NCBI GenBank assembly: GCA_024638345.1
Contig: JAHEKL010000012.1
Span: forward strand, 14,520 to 23,228
Reading direction: 5' to 3'
Source: Gammaproteobacteria bacterium
GTDB taxonomy: Bacteria > Gemmatimonadota > Gemmatimonadetes > Longimicrobiales > Gaopeijiaceae
DNA: 8,709 bases
Each line of letters opens with the position of its first letter. The stretch's first letter is position 1. Shown here one piece after another: positions 1 to 6,270 of the stretch. A model generated the notes under the pieces. That model saw nothing but the letters and a program-made list of their open reading frames with translations. It was not told the DNA's origin and searched no databases. The translations under genes and the position numbers were made by a program.

Positions 1-894
1 TTCTTCTTGGATCCGATCCTCATTCTCGGGCTGGGACCTGTCCCGGCCTTCGGAGTGCTGGGTGCCGCCTGGGCAACCATAGGCTCGCAGGGCCTCGCCG
101 GGATCGTCGGCTTGATCGTGCTCTTCAGCGGACGCTATGGAGTTCGACTGCGAGCCCGGCACCTGAAACCCGATCGCGAAGTGATCCTGAAGATCCTACG
201 GCTCGGAATCCCGTCTTCCATCGAGCAGTCCACGAGAGCGTTGGGGATCGCCGTGATGATGCTACTGGTGGCGAGCTTCGGGACGACGGTCATCGCGTCC
301 TACGGCATCGGTACACGAATCCTCTCGTTCATCATCATTCCGGCGATGGGGCTTTCTGTCGCCACGACGACAGTGGTGGGTCAGAACGTGGGGGCCGGCA
401 AGAACGACCGCGCCAACCTCGCGGCGCGCATCGCGATGACGGCCGGATTCGTCGCGCTCACGGCAGCGGGCGTCGGTCTCTTCCTCTTCGCGGCCCCCGT
501 GATCGGTGCCTTCGTTCCAGGCGAGGCCGAGGTGATCGCCATCGGTTCCCGTTTCATTCGCATCATGGCCCTGGCCTTCGGCTTCTTCGGGATTCAGATG
601 GTCATGAGTGGGGCACTGGCCGGAGCCGGAAACACTCTCGCAGCGATGGGTCTCTCGATCATCGCCTTCTGGGTACTACGCTTTCCCGTGGCCTGGGTCC
701 TTTCCGTCCCCGCAGGGCTGGGCCCCGATGGGATATTCTGGTCCTTCCCCATCTCGAACATCGCCTCGGCGACCATCGCCGTAGCTTGGTTCTTCCGCGG
801 CACTTGGATCCGTCGAGTCGTGAACGAGGAGGCGGCCGTCCAGGAAGTGATCCGCGAGGAGGCACAGGTGGAGGAGGGCGTTGCGGAAGGCTAG
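1..894 (+). CDS. MATE-family multidrug/cation efflux transporter (C-terminal part, 5' truncated by window)
   Basis: The reading frame is open from base 1 and stops with TAG at 892-894, so about 297 C-terminal codons of a protein usually 440-480 residues long are present. Inner-membrane MATE transporters exchange Na+ or H+ for drugs and organic cations. The start of the fragment (FLDPILILG..., then GVLGAAWATIGSQG) matches the segment ending the N-lobe of MATE proteins, where a DP-containing helix precedes a GAA-A-AT motif. Then come a basic loop (RARHLKPDRE), the C-lobe entry LGIPSSIEQ, and helices with Gly/Ala/Pro patterns such as VVGQNVGAG and MSGALAGAGNT, both typical of MATE C-lobes. Roughly seven hydrophobic segments are visible. 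The last ~25 residues form a Glu-rich soluble tail, which is unusual but not diagnostic. The ATG at position 7 is an internal methionine, not the start. The family call is firm; the substrate cannot be told. Confidence 0.9.
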   Translation, partial: FFLDPILILGLGPVPAFGVLGAAWATIGSQGLAGIVGLIVLFSGRYGVRLRARHLKPDREVILKILRLGIPSSIEQSTRALGIAVMMLLVASFGTTVIASYGIGTRILSFIIIPAMGLSVATTTVVGQNVGAGKNDRANLAARIAMTAGFVALTAAGVGLFLFAAPVIGAFVPGEAEVIAIGSRFIRIMALAFGFFGIQMVMSGALAGAGNTLAAMGLSIIAFWVLRFPVAWVLSVPAGLGPDGIFWSFPISNIASATIAVAWFFRGTWIRRVVNEEAAVQEVIREEAQVEEGVAEG

Positions 895-931
895 CTTTCA
901 GGGGTGCACGGTTCCCTCTTCCACACCTCCG

Positions 932-2818
932 ATGCCTAATACGATCGCCCCTCCGCGAACCAACGAGATCGAGTCCCGGCAGGTCGCCGAGGCCGCTCGA
1001 GAAGAGCAGTGGAAGAGAGCGAGCTTCATGCGTGACCTCTTCGAGGGGCGGTTCAGCCTCGGACTCATCCATCCCCCACCGGCACCCGACCCCGAAGAAA
1101 GCGCGCGAGCCGAGGTCTTCTTGGAGCGTCTCCGCTCATTCGCTCGAGATCACATCGACGGCGATGCGATCGATCGAGACGGCTGGGTGCCCGAGGCGGT
1201 GCTGGACGGGCTCCGCGAGCTGGGCGCCTTCGGGATCAAGATCCCGCGTGAGTACGGTGGCCTGGGTCTTTCCCAGGTCACCTACAGTCGTGCCCTCGGG
1301 ATCGTGGCTTCGGCATGTGCGTCAACTGGTGCCTTTCTCTCGGCCCACCAGTCGATCGGCGTTCCACAGCCGCTCAGCCTCTTCGGTACGGAAAGCCAAA
1401 AGCAGCGCTATCTGCCGCGGGTGGCTCGGGGAGCGCTATCGGCCTTCGCGCTGACCGAGCCTGAGGTCGGCTCGGATCCCGCCAACATGTCGACCCACGC
1501 CGAACCGACCGATGACGGCTCGACCTGGCTGCTCAACGGCGAAAAGCTCTGGTGCACGAACGGTCCGCGAGCCGAAGTCATGGTGGTCATGGCGCGAACT
1601 CCACCCCGGCAGGGGGTTCGTTCCCGCCGCCCCATCACGGCATTCATCGTCGAGACCGATTGGGACGGAGTCGAAGTCGTGCACGAGTGCAGCTTCATGG
1701 GGCTGAAGGGAATCTCGAACGGTGTCATCCGGTTCCAGAATGTGCGTGTTCCCTCGGAGAACATCATCTGGAAAGAGGGGGAAGGCCTCAAGCTGGCCCT
1801 AGTGACGCTGAACACGGGGCGTTTGTCCTTGCCGGCCTTTTGCACCGCGGCGGGGAAGGTGGCCCTGGAGATATCCCGTCGCTGGTCCGCCGAGAGGATC
1901 CAGTGGGGTCAGCCGATCGGAAAGCACGACGCGGTGGCCCAGAAGCTCGGTCGGATGGCTGCAGACACGTTCGCGATGGAAGCCGGCTCCGAGCTGGCGG
2001 CAGCGATGGCGGACGCGAAGACCTTCGACATCCGCCTCGAGGCCGCGATCGCGAAGATGTGGCACTCCGAGACCGCATTGGAGCTAGCGAACGAGGCACT
2101 CCAGATCCGGGGGGGACGAGGGTACGAAACTGCGGATTCCCTTCGTGCGCGGGGCGAGACTCCATACCCTGTGGAGAGGGCTCTGCGTGACCTTCGTATC
2201 AACCTGATCTTCGAGGGCACGTCCGAGATCATGCGTCTCTTCATCGCACGAGAAGCGGTCGACCGTCACTTGGCCATCGCGGGAGACCTCGTCGATCCCA
2301 GAGCTCCGGCGAGAAAGCGGATTTCCGCCGCGTTCAGAAGTGCAGTCCACTACATGTGGTGGTACCCGAGTCGATGGATCGGGTGGGGCCGGTGGCCGCG
2401 ATATGGAGAGTTCGGTGCGCTGGCGCCCCACCTCCGATTCGTAGATCGGACGGCCAGGCGACTCGCTCGCAGCCTATTCCACTCGATGGTCCGCTTCGGG
2501 GCTGGCCTCGAGAAACGGCAGGCGGTCTTGGGTCGAATGGTCGAGATCGGCGCCGAATGCTTCATGATGACGGCCGCCTGCATACACGCGCGCAAGCTAC
2601 TGCGCGAGAATCCCGACGACCGAAGTCCCGAAGAGCTGGCCGATCTGTTCTGTCGTCAGGCCAGGGAACGAATCGCGTTCCGCTTTCGGACCTTGTTTCG
2701 CAATCAGGACAAGGTGGCGTACGAGGTCGCGAGGCACGCCATGGATGGCCGATACGCTTGGCTCACGGAAGGTGTCCTCAACCCGTCACTCGAGGGCGTT
2801 CAACCCCAACGGAAGTAG
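932..2818 (+). CDS. Acyl-CoA dehydrogenase, VLCAD/ACAD9-like (628 aa)
   Basis: FAD-dependent enzyme that oxidises acyl-CoA to trans-2-enoyl-CoA in the first step of beta-oxidation and passes electrons to ETF. After an N-terminal region with REEQWKRASFMRDLF, the alpha-helical N domain contains IPREYGGLGLS. The FAD-binding signature FALTEPEVGSDP lies near residues 173-184, followed by the W-CTNG-R beta-domain segment and the C-terminal helices (WGQPIGKHDAVAQKLG, then IRGGRGYET). The catalytic base is the Glu of FEGTSEIMR, about residue 428. About 200 residues follow it, as in VLCAD/ACAD9-type enzymes; short- and medium-chain enzymes end soon after this motif. The frame is open from a TTG at 881 that overlaps the MATE stop, but ATG 932 is preferred because it still includes the conserved RE-x-x-WK-x-x-SF region; no clear Shine-Dalgarno sequence precedes it. 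An ATG at 1028 with AGAGAG upstream would cut into that region. Long-chain preference is inferred from length and layout only. Confidence 0.9.
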   Translation: MPNTIAPPRTNEIESRQVAEAAREEQWKRASFMRDLFEGRFSLGLIHPPPAPDPEESARAEVFLERLRSFARDHIDGDAIDRDGWVPEAVLDGLRELGAFGIKIPREYGGLGLSQVTYSRALGIVASACASTGAFLSAHQSIGVPQPLSLFGTESQKQRYLPRVARGALSAFALTEPEVGSDPANMSTHAEPTDDGSTWLLNGEKLWCTNGPRAEVMVVMARTPPRQGVRSRRPITAFIVETDWDGVEVVHECSFMGLKGISNGVIRFQNVRVPSENIIWKEGEGLKLALVTLNTGRLSLPAFCTAAGKVALEISRRWSAERIQWGQPIGKHDAVAQKLGRMAADTFAMEAGSELAAAMADAKTFDIRLEAAIAKMWHSETALELANEALQIRGGRGYETADSLRARGETPYPVERALRDLRINLIFEGTSEIMRLFIAREAVDRHLAIAGDLVDPRAPARKRISAAFRSAVHYMWWYPSRWIGWGRWPRYGEFGALAPHLRFVDRTARRLARSLFHSMVRFGAGLEKRQAVLGRMVEIGAECFMMTAACIHARKLLRENPDDRSPEELADLFCRQARERIAFRFRTLFRNQDKVAYEVARHAMDGRYAWLTEGVLNPSLEGVQPQRK

Positions 2819-2822
2819 CAGT

Positions 2823-2841
2823 CTGAGAGTCGGACTCTCAG
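2823..2841. terminator. Hairpin between convergent genes (probable bidirectional terminator)
   Basis: CTGAGAGT and ACTCTCAG form a perfect 8-bp stem around a 3-base CGG loop, five bases past the dehydrogenase stop and 13 bases beyond the stop of the opposing ATPase gene. No T-run follows on either strand, so it is not a canonical intrinsic terminator. Its position between two converging genes makes a shared terminator or RNA 3'-end stabilising hairpin the likeliest role. Confidence 0.5.
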
Positions 2842-2854
2842 TCCCCCACCGTCC

Positions 2855-3610
2855 TCAAGCGGGCCGCCGAAGCGAGACGACGACCTCTCCGCCTCCCGCG
2901 GGGCGATTACCGACGGCGATCGCGGCGCCTTGCCGCTCCAGGATACGCTTGGCCCGGGGAAGCCCGAGACCCAAAGCATCCGACTCGGTCGTCCAAAACG
3001 GCTCGAACGCTTTTCGGATCGCCTCCTCGGAGAAACCGGAGCCCCGGTCCCCGATACGGACTCGGATGGGATCGCCCTCGGCCTCGACCGAGACCTCGAC
3101 CGTCTGACCCCCACCGAAGTGCCCGGCGTTGGCGAGAAGCAGATAGAGGCCGTCCTTGAAGCGCTCGGCTGCCACGACGACCGGTACCGGCGTGTCCGGA
3201 CCTCGGAACTTGACCGGGGTGCCGGTCTCCAGAGTGAACTCCCGCGTGACCGCCTGAATGACCGACACCAGGTTCTCGCGGCTCGGTGTGCCTTCGGGCA
3301 CCGAGCTGGCGTGGAAGGCGAGATCCTTCAGGGCATCCACGGCGTCCTCGACCGGTCGACGCAGCTCACCGGTTTCCAGGCCCTTCTCCAGCGGTTCCAG
3401 CACGGCCGCCTTGAGGTACCGGGCCATTCCCCGGAGAGCCTGATCGGCGGACTCCTCGCGCTGGGACGTCGCGTCTTTGTGCGGCTGCTCTTGGAGCGGC
3501 TGTGTGCGGGAGCCGACGTCCGCGGGTCCTGACCGGCCCCGCGCTCGAAGTGCGAGAAACAGCGAGAGCACGCCGAAGCCCGCGGCAAGGATCCAGGCGA
3601 TCACTTCCAT
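2855..3610 (-). CDS. Membrane-anchored histidine-kinase-like ATPase lacking a visible phospho-acceptor His
   Basis: A 251-residue protein with one N-terminal membrane helix (about residues 5-22, IAWILAAGFGVLSLFLA), a polar Gln/Glu-rich linker to ~55, a helical region (55-103) where a DHp domain would sit, and a C-terminal HATPase_c domain (about 112-250). ATP-site boxes are visible: an N-box-like LLLANAGHF with Asn161, G1 as DRGSG (188-192), an F-box FEPFWTT (202-208), and G2 as GLGLP (214-218). The helical region has no H-E/D-x-R type phosphorylation motif; the only His there is His100 in LAFHASS, at the end of the second helix. The ATG at 3608-3610 is preferred because GAGGGA lies six bases upstream and the membrane helix follows at once; a longer frame to 3688 runs into the upstream gene. 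It follows the V4R-like gene by 61 bases, probably in one operon. It could be a degenerate kinase, a partner-phosphorylating kinase or an ATP-binding regulator. Confidence 0.8.
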   Translation of the reverse strand: MEVIAWILAAGFGVLSLFLALRARGRSGPADVGSRTQPLQEQPHKDATSQREESADQALRGMARYLKAAVLEPLEKGLETGELRRPVEDAVDALKDLAFHASSVPEGTPSRENLVSVIQAVTREFTLETGTPVKFRGPDTPVPVVVAAERFKDGLYLLLANAGHFGGGQTVEVSVEAEGDPIRVRIGDRGSGFSEEAIRKAFEPFWTTESDALGLGLPRAKRILERQGAAIAVGNRPAGGGEVVVSLRRPA

Positions 3611-3671
3611 CGACTTCCCTCGGAGCGTTCGTCGGATGCGCCAGGTCGGGTGTTCACGAGAATGACCGTCG

Positions 3672-4544
3672 TCACGGGCTTCCTCCATCCCCGTTCTGCC
3701 TCTGACCAGGACGGGAGTTCCCGTTGGTATCCTGTGCGGTCGTGGAGTCGGCGATTTCCCAGCGACACCGTTCGTCGCCGCGTGCGATACAAGTCACATG
3801 TGCCACCTCGGCCTTCCGAGACCGGTAGGCGTCCACGACCGCCTGGGACAAGCCCGTCACGAGAGCGCAGGCCGTACCGTTGGGATCGGCCTCCACGAGC
3901 AGGCCATGTGCGGCTTCCAGCCGGAAGTCACCTCTTGGCGCCCTCACCAGCCGCCCGCCGAAGAGCGAGCGAAGCCGACGCCGAATCCTCCGTCTGGCCA
4001 TGTCCATCGCGATCCGGTCAGGCAAGACCCTTCGCCATCTCGGAGCGCCGTCCGCCGCCGTGAGCGAGCGCCCGACCTCGTCCAGGACCCTACTCGCGTC
4101 CGGACGTCGACTCACCAGCCGGATCAAGTCGCGTGCCTCGGCCTCCGAGATCCGATGTCCCTTCCTCGCCTCCTCCCTGTACCTCCGAATCTGTGCCTCG
4201 ACTACGTCGGAAAGGCCGAATCGTCTGGGAAGCGTCACGCTCACGTTCTCGTCGTCCAGCACCTCTCCGGGGCGGTCCCGGTTACGGACTGCCTCGAGTA
4301 GTGCCAGGGCAACTTGGGCATGTACATGCCACTGGTCGCGTTGTTCGGCCACAGGATTGGACACGGCTTGCTGCGGGTTGGCGAGTCGACCGCCCACGGT
4401 GAACTCAGCTAACCTCGCGTCGCAGACTCGTCTCGGCAACGATCGGCGTGGACCCCCTGCGACAGTATCGTCGATACCGGAGGCGGACGCCGCCGAACAG
4501 CTCGTCGAGCGGATCCCCATGATGCCGGAAACCGCGTCAATCAA
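3672..4544 (-). CDS. Protein with C-terminal V4R-like (4-vinyl-reductase-like) domain; start uncertain
   Basis: The frame runs up to 290 residues. The well-behaved part begins around residue 64 (NPVAEQRDQWHVHAQ) and continues through helical segments rich in Arg/Glu (QIRRYREEARKGHRISEAEARDL). The C-terminal third (about 180-265) looks like a V4R domain: a Gly-rich LFGGRLVRAPRG strand turn, LVEADPNGTACALVTG, then VAHVTCIARGDERCRWEI, with the paired Cys252/Cys260 spaced as in V4R small-molecule-binding domains. The last 25 residues are polar and probably disordered. In bacterial regulators such domains bind small ligands or metals and feed signalling partners; the ligand here is unknown. A TTG at 4544 has TGAGG ten bases upstream, an ATG lies at 4520, and GTG codons lie at 4397 and 4352. 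The first ~45 residues are low in recognisable character, so a later start is possible. It is upstream of, and probably co-transcribed with, the kinase-like ATPase. Confidence 0.65.
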   Translation of the reverse strand: MIDAVSGIMGIRSTSCSAASASGIDDTVAGGPRRSLPRRVCDARLAEFTVGGRLANPQQAVSNPVAEQRDQWHVHAQVALALLEAVRNRDRPGEVLDDENVSVTLPRRFGLSDVVEAQIRRYREEARKGHRISEAEARDLIRLVSRRPDASRVLDEVGRSLTAADGAPRWRRVLPDRIAMDMARRRIRRRLRSLFGGRLVRAPRGDFRLEAAHGLLVEADPNGTACALVTGLSQAVVDAYRSRKAEVAHVTCIARGDERCRWEIADSTTAQDTNGNSRPGQRQNGDGGSP

Positions 4545-4566
4545 GGGTTTTTGGCCTCACGACACC

Positions 4567-4595
4567 TTGAAATCCGGCGGTTCATGTGCCATACT
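4567..4595 (+). promoter_or_regulatory. Sigma-70-like promoter upstream of the ECF sigma gene
   Basis: TTGAAA (4567-4572) and CATACT (4590-4595) are separated by 17 bases, close to the TTGACA-17-TATAAT consensus, in otherwise GC-rich sequence. Transcription would begin near 4602 and run through the leader hairpins toward the sigma gene at 4741. The hexamer CTTGAA occurs twice (4566-4571 and 4594-4599), overlapping the -35 and just after the -10. The promoter is predicted by eye only; it could drive the sigma gene, a short RNA, or both. Confidence 0.5.
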
Positions 4596-4601
4596 TGAAG
4601 G

Positions 4602-4687
4602 CGTCCGTTGACGGCGCGAACCCCCTTCCGAGGGGTCGGTGAAGAAATCAAGGGCCCGTGTCCATCTGGTGCGGTGCCCTTTTTTTC
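4602..4687 (+). ncRNA. Candidate terminated leader RNA or small RNA (~86 nt) before the sigma gene
   Basis: The interval between the predicted promoter and the intrinsic terminator holds no convincing gene on the plus strand. In it I see a short CGTC-CGTT-GACG hairpin (4602-4613), a CCCCT-TCCG-AGGGG hairpin with a UNCG-class loop (4622-4635), and the terminator stem. Either the transcript ends at ~4687 as a small RNA, or it reads through into the sigma gene under some condition, which would make this an attenuator. I do not recognise it as a known riboswitch class. Boundaries are inferred from the promoter and terminator. Confidence 0.35.
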
Positions 4688-4713
4688 CCGATCGTGCAGT
4701 CGCGTTCGCCTGA
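4639..4713 (+). CDS. Possible leader peptide (24 aa) overlapping the terminator
   Basis: A GTG at 4639 follows AGGGG (4631-4635) with three bases between and opens a 24-codon frame, MKKSRARVHLVRCPFFPDRA then VAFA, ending in TGA at 4711-4713, 27 bases before the sigma start. Its ribosome-binding sequence is the 3' arm of the UNCG-type hairpin, and its codons run through the terminator stem, so translation would interfere with terminator folding. The frame is short and the spacing is tight, so chance is a real possibility. Confidence 0.2.
   Translation: MKKSRARVHLVRCPFFPDRAVAFA
4650..4687 (+). terminator. Intrinsic terminator in the 5' region of the ECF sigma gene
   Basis: AAGGGC (4650-4655) pairs with GCCCTT (4676-4681). 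The stem extends inward by CCG/CGG past a single unpaired T, leaving a 13-base loop, and a run of seven T follows (4680-4686). This is a textbook Rho-independent terminator on the plus strand, yet no plus-strand gene ends upstream of it. It therefore ends a leader/small RNA or antisense transcription. Read on the minus strand the same stem is followed by GATTTCTT, so weaker bidirectional activity is possible. Confidence 0.75.
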
Positions 4714-4740
4714 ACTCGAGCCCAAGGAATCGGAAGATAG

Positions 4741-5385
4741 ATGCCAGACACTCCCGCTGAGCCGACCGCCGCCCAGCCTATCGATCCGGATATCCTCAGT
4801 CGGAATCTGGACGAGTTGAGCGATGAGGAGCTGGTCACCGCGCACCTGGAAGGCCGGGACGGCGCATTCCAGGAGCTGTTCAATCGGTACAGAGATCGGC
4901 TGGTCCACTTCATCACCCGGAAGACGGGGGATTCGGACCGCGCCCAAGATCTCGTACAGGAGGCCTTCATCCGAGTCACGCGCCACCTGCACAGGTTCGA
5001 CACGACCAAGAAGTTCTCCACCTGGGTCTACACGATCGCGAGCAATCTCTCCAAAAACGAGCTGCGCAACCGGTCCAGAAGCCCGCTCGTGCTTTTCCAG
5101 AAGCTCACGAGCAGCTGGGACGACGATCATCGCCCCCTGCAGTTCGAGGATCTGAGCATGCGTCCGGACGACCTTTACCGGAAGAGGTTCTTGCAGCGTC
5201 TGGTGGAGGACACGGTCGAGAAGCTACCGGAGCATCATCGCCTTGTCTTTCGGTTGAGGGAGCTCGAAGGCAAGAGCTACGAGGAGATCGCGGAAATCAC
5301 GGGAGTGAACCTCGGTACGGTGAAGAGCCGCCTTCACAGGGCTCGGAATTCCTTCGCCCAGAGGATCGAGCATCTCCTGAACTGA
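4741..5385 (+). CDS. ECF-type RNA polymerase sigma factor (sigma-70 family, 214 aa)
   Basis: Directs RNA polymerase to a specialised promoter set. Region 2 spans about residues 44-112: LFNRYRDRLVHFITR, the DLVQEAFIRV core-binding helix and KFSTWVYTIASNLSKNELR (2.3/2.4, DNA melting and -10 recognition). After a ~40-residue linker, region 4 spans about 152-212: EKLPEHHRLVFRLRELEGKSYEEIAE and the recognition helix GVNLGTVKSRLHRAR. There is no region 1 or 3, which places it in the ECF group. The first ~20 residues are a Pro/Ala/Asp-rich extension. ATG 4741 is preceded by GGAAG with four bases between. No zinc-binding or membrane anti-sigma gene follows; a terminator lies 45 bases downstream, so it is probably transcribed alone. 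The divergent V4R/ATPase pair is the nearest possible regulator. Confidence 0.95.
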   Translation: MPDTPAEPTAAQPIDPDILSRNLDELSDEELVTAHLEGRDGAFQELFNRYRDRLVHFITRKTGDSDRAQDLVQEAFIRVTRHLHRFDTTKKFSTWVYTIASNLSKNELRNRSRSPLVLFQKLTSSWDDDHRPLQFEDLSMRPDDLYRKRFLQRLVEDTVEKLPEHHRLVFRLRELEGKSYEEIAEITGVNLGTVKSRLHRARNSFAQRIEHLLN

Positions 5386-5429
5386 ACCATCGACCGGTGG
5401 AGCGCCGGCGGATGGACGTCTAGATTGAG

Positions 5430-5460
5430 CGGCGAGCCCCCGGGCTCGCCGTTTCTTCTT
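5430..5460 (+). terminator. Intrinsic terminator after the sigma factor gene
   Basis: CGGCGAGCC (5430-5438) and GGCTCGCCG (5443-5451) form a perfect 9-bp GC-rich stem around a CCCG loop, followed by TTTCTTCTT (5452-5460). It ends the sigma transcript 45 bases after the stop codon. It also overlaps the TTG-initiated extension of the next frame, which argues for a later start there. Confidence 0.85.
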
Positions 5461-5478
5461 GCATCCTGGTCACTTCGC

Positions 5479-6129
5479 ATGTTCGAATCGCTACGAGAAG
5501 CTTTCCGTCAGGCGCTCGAGAACTTCAACTCCGAGCTCAATCGGGACCGGATCCCGGAGGCTGCGGACCGGCTGCTTCGGGCGATGAAGGCGGAGTTGGT
5601 CGAGCTTCAGAGGCAATCCGACGAGATCCAAAAGGATTTGGACGTGGCCCATACGGAGGCGCGCCGGGAGCAGGATGCCGCCAGGACCTGCCTTCGAAGA
5701 GAGGCGATGGCCCTGAAGATCGGAGACCAGGAGACGGCATCCCTCGCTCACGAATACGCCGGCAAGCATCTGCGGCGACACGAGATCTTGACGGAGAAGA
5801 CCGAGGTTCTCGCTCGTGAACTCGAGGAGCGCCGTCGCAATCTGGAGGAGATGACGAGCCAGTTTCGCGAGGCTCGAATCCGGCGTGAATCCCTCGCCGC
5901 CACCGCGGGCCGCTCAGAAACGAGGGACCAAATCCGAGATGCCCAGGATCTCTTCGACGAAATGGACCGCATGGCTCGGAGGATACAGGACTTGGAAGCG
6001 GGCGCGGGAGCGGCGCAGGAGCTGGATGAAGCGCTCGGACGCCAGGCCGCGGGCGACACGGACGAGTGGGGGGAGGAAGACCTGGAGGCGCGCCTGGAGG
6101 CGCTCAAGCGCCGAATGGGCGAAGCCTGA
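5479..6129 (+). CDS. PspA/IM30-like coiled-coil protein (216 aa)
   Basis: Almost entirely helical and heptad-like. An amphipathic-looking start (MFESLREAFRQALENFNSEL) is followed by long charged helices through residue ~185, and a gap then leads to a closing helix, DLEARLEALKRRMGE. PspA/IM30 (ESCRT-III-like) proteins have this plan: an N-terminal segment, a helical hairpin containing an alternation like LRREAMALKIGDQETASLAHEY, a later F-E-x-M-x-R-x-x-x-I-x-D-x-E segment (here FDEMDRMARRIQDLEA, ~159-174), and a terminal LE-x-x-L-x-x-LK-x-x-M. Such proteins assemble on the inner membrane and help hold it intact under envelope stress. I see motif-level rather than strong similarity, so a generic coiled-coil protein remains possible. 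ATG 5479 is preferred over a TTG at 5425 because that start sits against the preceding terminator; no Shine-Dalgarno sequence is evident. Its closeness to an ECF sigma factor suits a stress role. Confidence 0.6.
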   Translation: MFESLREAFRQALENFNSELNRDRIPEAADRLLRAMKAELVELQRQSDEIQKDLDVAHTEARREQDAARTCLRREAMALKIGDQETASLAHEYAGKHLRRHEILTEKTEVLARELEERRRNLEEMTSQFREARIRRESLAATAGRSETRDQIRDAQDLFDEMDRMARRIQDLEAGAGAAQELDEALGRQAAGDTDEWGEEDLEARLEALKRRMGEA

Positions 6130-6270
6130 TTACCGACCGGTCGTGGCCGGGGTAGTGGTCACAGCGCGTCGCCGATAGATTCCCCGATCGAATTGAGGGC
6201 CCCCGGCCGCGCGCCCCGAGACTCCTCGGACGACGAGCGCCCTGAGACCGCCAAGAAGAGCAGATATAGC
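6130..6270. other. Intergenic region, 141 bases, no gene seen
   Basis: Between the PspA-like and GlsB-like genes I see a 5-bp hairpin CCGAG-ACTC-CTCGG at about 6218-6231 and short palindromes, but no T-run, no convincing promoter and no plausible small gene. An upstream extension of the GlsB-like frame (from 6193) lacks hydrophobic or conserved character and is taken as noncoding. Confidence 0.4.

Noticed and set aside
881..931. TTG start for the acyl-CoA dehydrogenase overlapping the MATE stop
   Set aside because: The added 17 residues show no conserved character and no ribosome-binding sequence precedes the TTG; ATG 932 keeps the conserved N-terminal region.
2930..3532. 200-residue plus-strand open frame
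   Set aside because: Antisense to the kinase-like ATPase, whose ATP boxes make the minus strand the coding one; no recognisable motifs.
3880..4611. 243-residue plus-strand open frame
   Set aside because: Lies antisense to the V4R-like gene and is Ser/Arg/Thr-rich with no domain pattern; it is a shadow produced by high GC.
4608..4636. Second promoter using TTGACG as -35
   Set aside because: The -10 position 17 bases downstream is AGGGGT, which bears no resemblance to a -10 element.
5383..5420. ECF-type promoter (TGAACC ... CGTC) upstream of the PspA-like gene
   Set aside because: The two elements are 28 bases apart, far from the usual 16-17, and the first overlaps the sigma stop codon.
5425..5478. 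TTG start for the PspA-like protein
   Set aside because: It sits against the base of the sigma-gene terminator hairpin, so the extra 18 residues are most likely terminator sequence.
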